From positions 1 through 8,793 of the forward strand of contig JANNPX010000011.1 in NCBI GenBank assembly GCA_031400455.1: a stretch of 8,793 bases of DNA, read 5' to 3'. The notes under the pieces are model-generated. The model was not told the origin of the DNA. It did no database searches and saw only the letters and a list, made by a program, of their open reading frames with translations. Each line of letters begins with the position of its first letter. Position 1 is the first letter of the stretch. The position numbers were made by a program, and so were the translations under genes. This DNA comes from JANXYW01 sp031400455 (lineage in GTDB: Bacteria; Chloroflexota; Dehalococcoidia; DSTF01; JACRBR01). This document shows positions 1 through 6,034 of the stretch, in pieces.

Positions 1-1142
1 CCTGCTCCGTCCGATGCGTCGCCAACACGTGCTCGCGAGCGCTCGGCACGGTAAAACCGCGTCCAGATGTTCGGGAGGTCCTCTTCGGCGATGCCCTCAC
101 CCGTGTCGGAGATTTCCACGGCGGCGTGCCCGTCATCGCCACTGACGAGCACGTGAATCCGGCCTCCCGAGGGCGTGTGCTCAAGCGCGTTGCGCAGGAG
201 ATTGGCTATCGCACGTTCGAGTCGGTAGCCATCAAGCATGGCGGCGGGGAGTTCATCCTGAATCGAAAGCTCGATCGCCACGTGGGCGCGTTCCGCGCGT
301 GCGCGCATCGCATCGACCACTTCGGAGACTACCTCTTGGACCGTGATGCTTTGGCGACGAAGCCTCATGGCGCCAGCGTCGATCTGCGCGAGGTCGAACA
401 AGTCATCGATCATGCTGTTCAGTCGCTCGACATCGCGCTGGATCGTCACGAAGTACCGCTTCATCTCGACCGGTTCGCTCACCACGCCATCTTCCAGCGC
501 ATCGACCATCGCACGGATAGTCGAGAGCGGCGTTCGAAGGTCGTGCGAGATAGCAGCCGTCAACTCGCGTCGTTCGGCATCCAGGGCGAGGCGTTCGTCC
601 CACGCTTCCGCGAGTCGTCGCGCAAGCGCCCGGACGTCCTCAGCAAGCCTCGCGACCTCGTCATGGCCAGACACCTCGGCCGTGATACTTAGGTCTCCGG
701 CCGCAAGGCCCCGAATGCCTTGATTGACGATGGCAATGCGGGCGATCGTCTGCGAAGCCACCCACGTGGTAAAGCAGACGGCAATGACGGTGCTGAATGC
801 CACCGTCGCCAGCAACACCTGCAAATCATGGTCCGTTGAGATGAACATCAAGCGAGCGAGCACGACGATGTTCGCGACCAGCACCGCGCTGCCAACCAGA
901 GTAACCTGTACGAATCTGGCGAGAAGCGTCAGGCCGAGACGATCGTCGAATAGGTGGATCAGGAGCCAACCGATGGCGACGGTGATCGCGCCCGAGACTG
1001 AGAGGTAGGCGCTAAGTTCGACCAAATCGCGACGCGGCGGCGTGAGCATGAACTGGGCGAGCACCACCGCCATACCCGTGGCGAAGGCCAAGACCACGCC
1101 GCTCCAGACAATCGATCGACTCACTTTGATTTGGAACCGCAA
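1..1142 (-). CDS. Sensor histidine kinase, partial (C-terminus beyond left edge)
   Basis: Membrane sensor kinase that should autophosphorylate on a histidine and pass the phosphate to the response regulator encoded just upstream. Reading leftward from 1142, 380 codons lie in the window. Four hydrophobic segments occur at about residues 11-33, 43-65, 71-97 and 107-128, joined by very short loops, so there is no large extracytoplasmic sensor domain. A HAMP-like linker follows (about 131-184). The H-box SHDLRTP has the phosphoacceptor H200, the N-box begins NLLRN at 314, the G1 box is DTGEG at 346-350, and an F-box-like WTRFYRAE starts at 360. The G2 box and end are cut off. The TTG start at 1142 is preferred because GAAGGA lies 4 nt upstream and it follows the regulator stop by one base. 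Alternatives are TTG at 1154 (overlapping the regulator) and GTG at 1124. The family call is certain; the stimulus is unknown. Confidence 0.93.
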   Translation of the reverse strand, partial: MRFQIKVSRSIVWSGVVLAFATGMAVVLAQFMLTPPRRDLVELSAYLSVSGAITVAIGWLLIHLFDDRLGLTLLARFVQVTLVGSAVLVANIVVLARLMFISTDHDLQVLLATVAFSTVIAVCFTTWVASQTIARIAIVNQGIRGLAAGDLSITAEVSGHDEVARLAEDVRALARRLAEAWDERLALDAERRELTAAISHDLRTPLSTIRAMVDALEDGVVSEPVEMKRYFVTIQRDVERLNSMIDDLFDLAQIDAGAMRLRRQSITVQEVVSEVVDAMRARAERAHVAIELSIQDELPAAMLDGYRLERAIANLLRNALEHTPSGGRIHVLVSGDDGHAAVEISDTGEGIAEEDLPNIWTRFYRAERSRARVGDASDGA

Positions 1143-1143
1143 C

Positions 1144-1821
1144 TTATCCTTCAAAACGGTACCCCGCTCCCCACACCGTCTTCACGTGACGAGGTCGCGA
1201 TGGGTCGAGTTCAATCTTCTCACGCAAGCGGCGGACGTGGACCGTCACGGTGCTGGTGTCCACGTCAACGTCCTCATTCCAGAGCGACGCAAGAAGCTGC
1301 TCTCGCGCGAAGACCTGTCCAGAGTGACTTGCGAGATGGTAGAGCAGATCGAACTCGCGTCCGGTGAGCGCAACACGGCGGCCTGCTACTTCGACTGACC
1401 GCGTTTGACCATCGACCTGAATGCGTTCGAACTCGAGACGCCTGGCATATGGCATCGCCTTCGCCGTGCGGCGCAGTACTGCACGCACGCGGGCAGCAAG
1501 CTCGCGAGGGCTGAACGGCTTGCTGATGTAGTCGTCGGCTCCGAGATCCAGACCCTTCAGTCGGTCATGTTCCCCTCCGCGCGCGGTGAGCATGATGATC
1601 GGCACATCGCTGCTTTCCCGGATCGCGCGGCAGACAGTTGCGCCGTCAACCCTCGGGAGCATGAGGTCGAGGACGATCAGGTCCGGTGGCTGCTCGGCGA
1701 ACTGGTCGAGCGCCGCCTGTCCGTCGAAGGCCAAGCGCACATCGTGGCCGTCGCGACGCAGGTACCGCTCAACGACCTCCGCCACCATCGGTTCATCTTC
1801 GACGACGAGGATTGTGCTCAT
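1144..1821 (-). CDS. OmpR/PhoB-family response regulator
   Basis: DNA-binding response regulator of 225 aa, the usual family length, and cognate partner of the adjacent kinase. The receiver domain (about 1-115) has all expected residues: acidic pocket E8-D9, phosphoacceptor D52 in VLDLMLP, T79, and K101 in the ISKPF motif, with Y98 as the switch aromatic. The C-terminal winged-helix domain (about 128-225) shows LTGREFDLLYHLA, a recognition helix in TSTVTVHVRRLREKIE, and ends VWGAGYRFEG, as in PhoB/OmpR proteins. ATG at 1821 is chosen because the canonical ILVVEDE strand starts three residues later. The frame stays open to 1914, but that extension would run through the promoter repeats. The likely targets are the two tandem boxes at 1850-1866 and 1895-1911, giving autoregulation and control of the rightward operon; this is inferred. 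Confidence 0.96.
   Translation of the reverse strand: MSTILVVEDEPMVAEVVERYLRRDGHDVRLAFDGQAALDQFAEQPPDLIVLDLMLPRVDGATVCRAIRESSDVPIIMLTARGGEHDRLKGLDLGADDYISKPFSPRELAARVRAVLRRTAKAMPYARRLEFERIQVDGQTRSVEVAGRRVALTGREFDLLYHLASHSGQVFAREQLLASLWNEDVDVDTSTVTVHVRRLREKIELDPSRPRHVKTVWGAGYRFEG
1147..1152 (-). promoter_or_regulatory. Ribosome binding site deciding the kinase start
   Basis: On the minus strand GAAGGA lies inside the last codons of the response regulator, 4 nt before the TTG at 1142-1140. It supports translation of the kinase directly after, and probably coupled to, the regulator. Confidence 0.5.
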
Positions 1822-1833
1822 GTTGCTTCGCTC

Positions 1834-1866
1834 ATCATATTCCCAGTTCCTTACGAAAGCCTTACG
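1834..1866 (-). promoter_or_regulatory. Predicted activator-dependent promoter for the two-component genes
   Basis: Read leftward, two CGTAAG half-sites (1866-1861 and 1855-1850, 11-bp period) are followed after exactly 10 bp by TATGAT (1839-1834), a 5/6 match to the -10 consensus. No good -35 is visible at the normal spacing, as expected where a PhoB-like regulator replaces -35 contacts. The predicted start is near 1827, leaving a leader of about 6 nt before the ATG at 1821. Confidence 0.6.
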
Positions 1867-1911
1867 CCGGAAGATGTCGGCGTCACCATCTATTCGTAAG
1901 GTTTCCGTAAG
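1850..1911. repeat. Inverted pair of 11-bp-period tandem boxes between divergent genes
   Basis: The left arm CTTACGAAAGCCTTACG (1850-1866) and right arm CGTAAGGTTTCCGTAAG (1895-1911) are reverse complements at 15 of 17 positions. Each arm contains two hexamers in direct orientation 11 bp apart, the spacing used by dimers of OmpR/PhoB-type regulators. The arms are separated by 28 bp centred near 1880. This layout is read directly from the sequence; regulator binding is inferred from the adjacent response regulator gene. Confidence 0.8.
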
Positions 1912-1927
1912 CATTACACACTATGCT
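1895..1927 (+). promoter_or_regulatory. Predicted activator-dependent promoter for the rightward operon
   Basis: CGTAAG at 1895-1900 and 1906-1911 is followed after exactly 10 bp by TATGCT (1922-1927), mirroring the leftward promoter. A transcript starting 7 nt past the -10 would begin at about 1934, the first base of the GTG start, so the message may be leaderless. No Shine-Dalgarno-like sequence precedes that GTG. Confidence 0.6.
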
Positions 1928-1933
1928 GTATCC

Positions 1934-2749
1934 GTGACCAGCTACGCAGCCAGCGAGACCACGCAGAAACACCCGGTTGCGCCGCCTTCGCGGCTGTGGG
2001 TCTACACGAATTTCGACTGCAATCTGGCTTGTACGTACTGCCTGACGTCTTCTTCTCCGGCAGCGGAACCACGAGCGCTCCCACCCGGCGCATACTTTCA
2101 GCTCATCGACGAGGCCGTGGCGGCGGGCATCGACGAGGTGTTTCTGACCGGCGGCGAGCCGTTTCTCCTCCCGGATATCTTCGAGAAGCTGACGTACGCC
2201 GCCGAACGACTACCCACCACGGTGCTCACGAACGGCATGCTGCTGAAGCGTCGGCGGCTTGAATCGTTGAGGCGGCTTCTCCACCTTCCAATCACGTTGC
2301 AGGTGAGCCTCGATGGTCATGTTGCCGAACTTCACGACGCATATCGTGGCGCGGGTTCGTGGGCGTCGACCGTGGCCGCGATCCAGGCTCTGCGAGCGAG
2401 CGGCTTCCGCGTCGCGATCGGTGCGACAGAGACACCCGTCAACAAGCCGTACACGGAGGAATTGCGCGCCTTCGTGCGCGAACTGGGGATACTCGAGCAA
2501 GCATTCTTTCTTCGGCCGCTCACGAAGCGGGGCTTCAGCCACGAAGGGATCGAACTGCGGGCGGAGGATGTGTCGCCGGAGCTCACCGTCACCGCCGAGG
2601 GTGTGTTCTGGCATCCCCAATCCGCTGGCGACGCGATGCTCCTATCCCGTGATATCTTCCCGCTGCGCGAAGCAGTGGAACTCATGCAAGCCAACCTCGA
2701 GGTCATCGCGGCGGGCGGTCCGGTGCCGCAGCAATATCGCTGCGCATAG
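1934..2749 (+). CDS. Radical SAM protein, single cluster, unknown substrate
   Basis: Cytoplasmic radical SAM enzyme of 271 aa, predicted to cleave S-adenosylmethionine with a 4Fe-4S cluster. The cluster motif CNLACTYC gives C29, C33 and C36; GGEP (73-76) is the SAM amino-group motif, and VLTNG and VSLDG mark later barrel strands as in MoaA-like members. The only other cysteine is C270, next to last, so there is no SPASM or other multi-cysteine domain. A stretch near the C-terminus (TAEGVFWHP) may be family-specific. The GTG at 1934 is chosen because it follows the predicted promoter and puts the first strand (RLWVYTNF) about 20 residues in; the frame extends left to 1586 only by running antisense through the regulator gene. 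It is first in the operon, 14 nt before the DoxX gene. The superfamily is certain; the reaction and substrate are unknown. Confidence 0.9.
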   Translation: MTSYAASETTQKHPVAPPSRLWVYTNFDCNLACTYCLTSSSPAAEPRALPPGAYFQLIDEAVAAGIDEVFLTGGEPFLLPDIFEKLTYAAERLPTTVLTNGMLLKRRRLESLRRLLHLPITLQVSLDGHVAELHDAYRGAGSWASTVAAIQALRASGFRVAIGATETPVNKPYTEELRAFVRELGILEQAFFLRPLTKRGFSHEGIELRAEDVSPELTVTAEGVFWHPQSAGDAMLLSRDIFPLREAVELMQANLEVIAAGGPVPQQYRCA

Positions 2750-2753
2750 AGAT

Positions 2754-2759
2754 GGAGGG
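2754..2759 (+). promoter_or_regulatory. Ribosome binding site deciding the DoxX-gene start
   Basis: GGAGGG lies 4 nt before ATG 2764. An in-frame ATG at 2752 overlaps this site and has no comparable motif of its own, so the downstream start is preferred. Confidence 0.65.
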
Positions 2760-2763
2760 TCCG

Positions 2764-3306
2764 ATGAACAACGCACCGGTCATGGCCGATTCACCCGCGT
2801 GGCGCGGGCAACTCGTCTCGTACGGGATCGCGCTACTCCGGGTGGGATTCGGTTTTCTCTTTCTCACGAACGGTCTCGCGAAGGCGACCGGTTGGGATGG
2901 TATCCACCCGTTCCCTGGCTTTCTCATCGACTATGATGGCGCAAAGGGCATTCTGGCCTTCGATGTCCAGTCGCACCCGGTTGGGCCGTACAAAGACTTC
3001 ATCGACAACGTCGTCCTCGAGAACTACACGTTCTTTGGCGTCATGCTCACGATCACCGAGATCTCGATCGGCCTCATGCTCGTGACAGGTGCCTTCGCGA
3101 ATATCGGCGCCATCATCGGCGCTACGTTCGCGCTCCATCTGAACTTCGCCAACTGGGACCGAAACATCTGGGCCTGGGAGTACGCCGTCGAGTGGATCCC
3201 GCTGATCGCGCTCGTGCTCATCGGATCGGGTCGCTACCTGGGGCTCGATGAGGTCTCTTCGAAGTTGATACCAGCACCATTGAGACGGTGGCCGCTGACC
3301 GGCTAG
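2764..3306 (+). CDS. DoxX/DoxD-like integral membrane protein
   Basis: Predicted inner-membrane protein of 180 aa. Four hydrophobic segments at about residues 17-36, 82-104, 109-126 and 137-151 fit the four-helix DoxX/DoxD fold. Family-like features are the first helix with R26 and the following NGLAK (36-40), and the end of the last helix, GSGRYLGLDE. Family members include the small subunit of thiosulfate:quinone oxidoreductase and membrane proteins tied to redox stress, but many are unassigned. The 40-residue loop between helices 1 and 2 holds DGIHPFPGFLIDYDG and is longer than in minimal DoxX proteins. Start ATG 2764 has GGAGGG upstream. It sits between the radical SAM and flavoprotein genes, so it may pass electrons between a soluble oxidoreductase and the quinone pool; that is inference. 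The family call is good, the function open. Confidence 0.8.
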   Translation: MNNAPVMADSPAWRGQLVSYGIALLRVGFGFLFLTNGLAKATGWDGIHPFPGFLIDYDGAKGILAFDVQSHPVGPYKDFIDNVVLENYTFFGVMLTITEISIGLMLVTGAFANIGAIIGATFALHLNFANWDRNIWAWEYAVEWIPLIALVLIGSGRYLGLDEVSSKLIPAPLRRWPLTG

Positions 3307-3324
3307 CCAGGAAGGGGCAGATCC

Positions 3325-4461
3325 ATGCAAGCAACCCAGACACACACCGGCTACCACGACGCCCTCACATCCATCATCGAAGAGATCGTCGCGCCGATGG
3401 CGATCGAGGTCGACCGCTCCGCCGCATTCCCGCGTGCGGCCATGACTGAACTCGCGCAAGCGGGTCTCCTCGGCCTCATCAGCGCGCTCGAGGTCGGTGG
3501 CATGGGGCTTGGACATCGCGCCGCAGCCGACGTCGTCGAACGGCTGGCGCAGTACTGCGCTTCGACGGCGATGGTCGTTTGCATGCACTATGCCGGAACC
3601 GCCGTGATCGAGGCGCACGGCTCGACGAAAGCGAGAGAGTCGGCCGCATCTGGCCGCGCGATCGCCACGCTCGCGTTTTCGGAGGCTGGATCGCGCAGCC
3701 ACTTCTGGGCGCCCGTGAGTTCGGCGACGCGCGAAGGCGAGTCGATCCGTCTCGACGGCCAGAAGAGCTGGGTGACCTCGGCCGGCGAAGCCAATCTTTA
3801 CGTCTGGTCGAGCTGCCCTGCAAACGCGCAGGGCGCAAGCACGCTCTGGCTGGTGCCGGCTGACACGGCGGGCCTGCGGGTGCCGGCCCCTTTCGACGGA
3901 CTGGGGTTAAGGGGCAATTGCTCGAGCCCGATCCTCGCAGAAGGCGCGACGCTCCCGGCATCCTCGATGCTCGGGCCTGACGGTGGCGGGTTCGATGTGA
4001 TGATGGGTGTTGTGCTGCCGTACTTCCAGCTGATGAGCGCCGGCTTCTCGATTGGCACGATGGAGGCCGCGACGACGAAAGCTGCCGCGCATGTCGGCGG
4101 CGCGCGACTCGAGCATTTGGAGCAGTCGCTCGCCGATCTGCCGACCATCCGCGCGTACGTGGCCCGCATGCGGATCAAGACCGACATGGCCCGCGCCCTG
4201 ATGCTCGACGCCGTGGTGGCGGCGGAGACGGGGCGCGAGGATGCAATGCTGCGCATTCTCGAGTCGAAGGCTGCCGCCGGAGAGGCCTCCACGGAGGTCA
4301 CTGACCTTGCCATGCGTGTCTGCGGCGGTGCGGCCTTCCGAAAGGAAGCAGGCATCGAGCGCCATTTCCGCGATGCTCGTGCGGCCACGGTGATGGCGCC
4401 GACGACGGACGTACTCTACGACTTCATCGGCCGCGCGGTCTGCGGTCTACCGCTGTTCTAA
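3325..4461 (+). CDS. Acyl-CoA dehydrogenase-fold flavoprotein lacking the catalytic Glu
   Basis: FAD-dependent enzyme of 378 aa, normal length for the acyl-CoA dehydrogenase superfamily. The N-terminal helical domain has GLLGLISALEVGGMGLG, where the family has LG.....GG.G. The beta domain has LAFSEAGSRS (116-125), matching the family's TEP-GSD FAD strand, and W149-V-T-S-A-G-E-A. The C-terminal helical domain has VCGGAAFRKE and ERHFRDARAA. Where medium-chain dehydrogenases read YEGT with the catalytic glutamate, this protein reads M357-A358-P359-T360, and no Glu is evident at the isovaleryl-CoA dehydrogenase alternative position (LPYFQLMSAG). It may therefore not do classic alpha,beta-dehydrogenation; superfamily relatives include flavin monooxygenases such as DszC and oxidases. 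AGGAAGGGG lies 7 nt before the ATG. It is flanked by the DoxX gene (18 nt) and the PhnD-like gene (11 nt). The fold is certain, the reaction not. Confidence 0.88.
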   Translation: MQATQTHTGYHDALTSIIEEIVAPMAIEVDRSAAFPRAAMTELAQAGLLGLISALEVGGMGLGHRAAADVVERLAQYCASTAMVVCMHYAGTAVIEAHGSTKARESAASGRAIATLAFSEAGSRSHFWAPVSSATREGESIRLDGQKSWVTSAGEANLYVWSSCPANAQGASTLWLVPADTAGLRVPAPFDGLGLRGNCSSPILAEGATLPASSMLGPDGGGFDVMMGVVLPYFQLMSAGFSIGTMEAATTKAAAHVGGARLEHLEQSLADLPTIRAYVARMRIKTDMARALMLDAVVAAETGREDAMLRILESKAAAGEASTEVTDLAMRVCGGAAFRKEAGIERHFRDARAATVMAPTTDVLYDFIGRAVCGLPLF

Positions 4462-4466
4462 GGGAG
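4461..4466 (+). promoter_or_regulatory. Ribosome binding site deciding the PhnD-like start
   Basis: AGGGAG overlaps the last base of the preceding TAA and lies 6 nt before ATG 4473. An in-frame TTG at 4467 is directly adjacent to this site and so is an unlikely start. Confidence 0.65.
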
Positions 4467-4472
4467 TTGGCC

Positions 4473-5333
4473 ATGACGAATGACACGATTGTCCTGGGCG
4501 CGGTCGCATATGACTCGAAGGTCGTGACGATCTGGGACGGCTTCAAGCGATACTTCGCGAAACGTGACTTCGCGTTCGACTACGTGCTGTACTCGAACTA
4601 CGAACGCCAGGTCGAAGCGTTGCTGAACGGCCAGATCGACGTCGCGTGGAACTCACCGCTCGCCTGGATCAGGGCGCAGCGACTGGCGAAGGCGCGTGGA
4701 CTCGAAGTCTCGACCTTCTGCATGCGTGATACCGATCGGGACAACCGGTCGGTCATCGCTGTACGAGCAGACGCGGGTATCAGCAGTATTGCCGACCTTC
4801 GAGGGAAGACCGTCGCGGTTGGCGCGATCGACTCGCCGCAAGCGACGCTGATCCCGCTCGATCACCTTCGGCGTGAAGGCCTTACGCCGGAGAAAGACTT
4901 CGTAGTGCTTCGCCACGAGTTGTTGGGCGGCCTCCACGGTGACCACGTCGGCGGCGAGCGTGACGCCGCTACGTCGTTGATGGCGGGGACGGCCGACGCT
5001 GCCTGTATGCTCGAACACAACTATCGCTCGTTCATCGGCGATGGGCTGTTTCCGCCGCTCCAGACTGTGGTCCTCGCTCGCACCGATCCCTACGACCACT
5101 GCAACATGACGGCTGGGCCCGCGGCCCCGCAATCCGCCGTTGACCGCTTCCGCGATGCGCTGCTCGCCATGGATCCCTCGGATCCCGAAGTGAAGCGCCT
5201 GTTCGAGCTGGAAGGGTTGACGAAGTGGTGTGACGTGCGGCTGGACGCGTACGCCGCTCTCGAGACGGCGGTCGACGCGCTCGGTTTCTACGACGCTCAT
5301 GGTGCGATCCTGCGCGCCGAGTACGCGTACTGA
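4473..5333 (+). CDS. PhnD-like substrate-binding-fold protein, apparently cytoplasmic
   Basis: Bilobed periplasmic-binding-protein-like protein of 286 aa, resembling the phosphate/phosphonate-binding PhnD group. Supporting motifs are GQIDVAWNSPLAWIRA (53-68), the family's ligand-loop region, and SSIADLRGKTVAVGAIDSPQATLIP (from 104), where PhnD proteins have DLKGK and a Ser-rich loop, then MAGTADAACMLE (170-181) as in the hinge region. There is no signal peptide or lipobox: the chain starts MTNDTIVLGAVAYDS, straight into the first strand. No transporter permease or ATPase lies in the window. It also carries histidines H148, H155, H158 and H182 around GGLHGDHVGG, an oddity of unknown meaning. 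It may be an intracellular ligand-binding or enzymatic member acting with the flavoprotein, possibly a desulfonation or phosphonate-type reaction; that is speculative. It overlaps the next gene by 1 nt. Confidence 0.82.
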   Translation: MTNDTIVLGAVAYDSKVVTIWDGFKRYFAKRDFAFDYVLYSNYERQVEALLNGQIDVAWNSPLAWIRAQRLAKARGLEVSTFCMRDTDRDNRSVIAVRADAGISSIADLRGKTVAVGAIDSPQATLIPLDHLRREGLTPEKDFVVLRHELLGGLHGDHVGGERDAATSLMAGTADAACMLEHNYRSFIGDGLFPPLQTVVLARTDPYDHCNMTAGPAAPQSAVDRFRDALLAMDPSDPEVKRLFELEGLTKWCDVRLDAYAALETAVDALGFYDAHGAILRAEYAY

Positions 5334-6034
5334 TGCGAGGGCGCAACTGCATCGTGGTGATGGCGCGCGAACCCACACCAGGCTCGACGAAGACCCGGCT
5401 CGCGGCCGCGCTCGGCGACCTGGTCGCGGCTTCCTTGTACGAAGCATTCCTCCTCGACACCATCGCAACCTGTCGCCGGGTGGACGCGCGACTGCTCGTC
5501 TCGTACGCCCCTGATAGCCCCGGCGCCGCGCGATACTTTCGCAGTATCGCCCCTGAAGCCGTGTTCGCCGCACAGGCTGATGCGCCGTTCGGCGCGCGGC
5601 TCGCGGCGGGGATGCAAGCGGCGTTCGACGACGGATGCGAGCGCGTCGCGGTCATCGGGTCGGATATCCCCCACATGGAATCCGTGTGGCTTGACCACGC
5701 CTTCGCATCGCTCGACGATCACGATGTCGCACTTGGCCCCACGCTGGACGGTGGATATTACTTGCTGGCGCTACGAACGCCGGAACCGCGCCTGTTCGAG
5801 GACATCGACTGGAGCAGCGGCCGCGAGCTCGGCCAGACCCGGAGCCGTGCTAGCCAGTTGGGACTCCGGGTCAAGGACGTACAGGAGGCGTTTGATATCG
5901 ACGACCTTGCCGACCTGCTAGCGCTGCAGGCATTGATCCAGTCGAGTGGCCCCGACACCTGTCCACGCACCGCCGCCGCCCTCGCGCATATCAACCTGAC
6001 GGAGTCTTCACGCGTGGGGACACCCGCTCGATGA
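5333..6034 (+). CDS. DUF2064 / TIGR04282 GT-A-fold nucleotidyl- or glycosyltransferase
   Basis: Soluble protein of 233 aa with the DUF2064 signature. The N-terminal AREPTPGSTKTRLA (11-24) corresponds to the family's K-PxPGxxKTRL nucleotide-binding loop, GSDIPHM has D111 as probable metal ligand, and GPTLDGGYYLLAL (135-147) is highly characteristic. The fold is related to GT-A glycosyltransferases and to CofC/MobA-type nucleotidyltransferases. Databases often name the TIGR04282 group after arsenosugar biosynthesis, but no arsenic methyltransferase or ArsS-like gene is seen here, so that name should not be carried over. The ATG shares its A with the upstream TGA, and the gene end overlaps the next start by 4 nt (ATGA), so translation is probably coupled. 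It likely transfers a sugar or nucleotide in the same pathway as the downstream glycosyltransferase. The family is secure; donor and acceptor are unknown. Confidence 0.88.
   Translation: MRGRNCIVVMAREPTPGSTKTRLAAALGDLVAASLYEAFLLDTIATCRRVDARLLVSYAPDSPGAARYFRSIAPEAVFAAQADAPFGARLAAGMQAAFDDGCERVAVIGSDIPHMESVWLDHAFASLDDHDVALGPTLDGGYYLLALRTPEPRLFEDIDWSSGRELGQTRSRASQLGLRVKDVQEAFDIDDLADLLALQALIQSSGPDTCPRTAAALAHINLTESSRVGTPAR

Noticed and set aside
126..692. 188-codon plus-strand open frame
   Set aside because: It is antisense to the kinase H-box and catalytic domain, which are clearly real.
1872..1891. AGATG-N10-CATCT palindrome between the two boxes
   Set aside because: The arms are only 5 bp and sit 1 bp off the centre of the main repeat; too weak to call an operator.
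1822..1914. N-terminal extension of the response regulator
   Set aside because: It would include both promoter repeats and -10 and adds 31 unrelated residues before the canonical ILVVEDE strand.
1586..1933. Leftward extension of the radical SAM reading frame
   Set aside because: It runs antisense through the regulator gene and the promoter boxes. Its translation has no family resemblance before the CNLACTYC region, and GTG 1934 gives a normal N-terminus.
2833..3702. 289-codon minus-strand open frame
   Set aside because: It is antisense to the DoxX and flavoprotein genes. The Arg/Asp/Glu-rich composition is typical of high-GC shadow frames, and no domain is recognisable.
4879..4891. Second copy of GCCTTACGCCGGA, also present in the promoter at 1859-1871
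   Set aside because: It lies inside the PhnD-like coding sequence (GLTPEKD), has only one CTTACG hexamer and no 11-bp partner or -10, so it is most likely coincidence.
4653..5573. 306-codon minus-strand open frame
   Set aside because: It is antisense to the PhnD-like and DUF2064 genes, both supported by motifs; its translation is Arg-rich with no recognisable motif.
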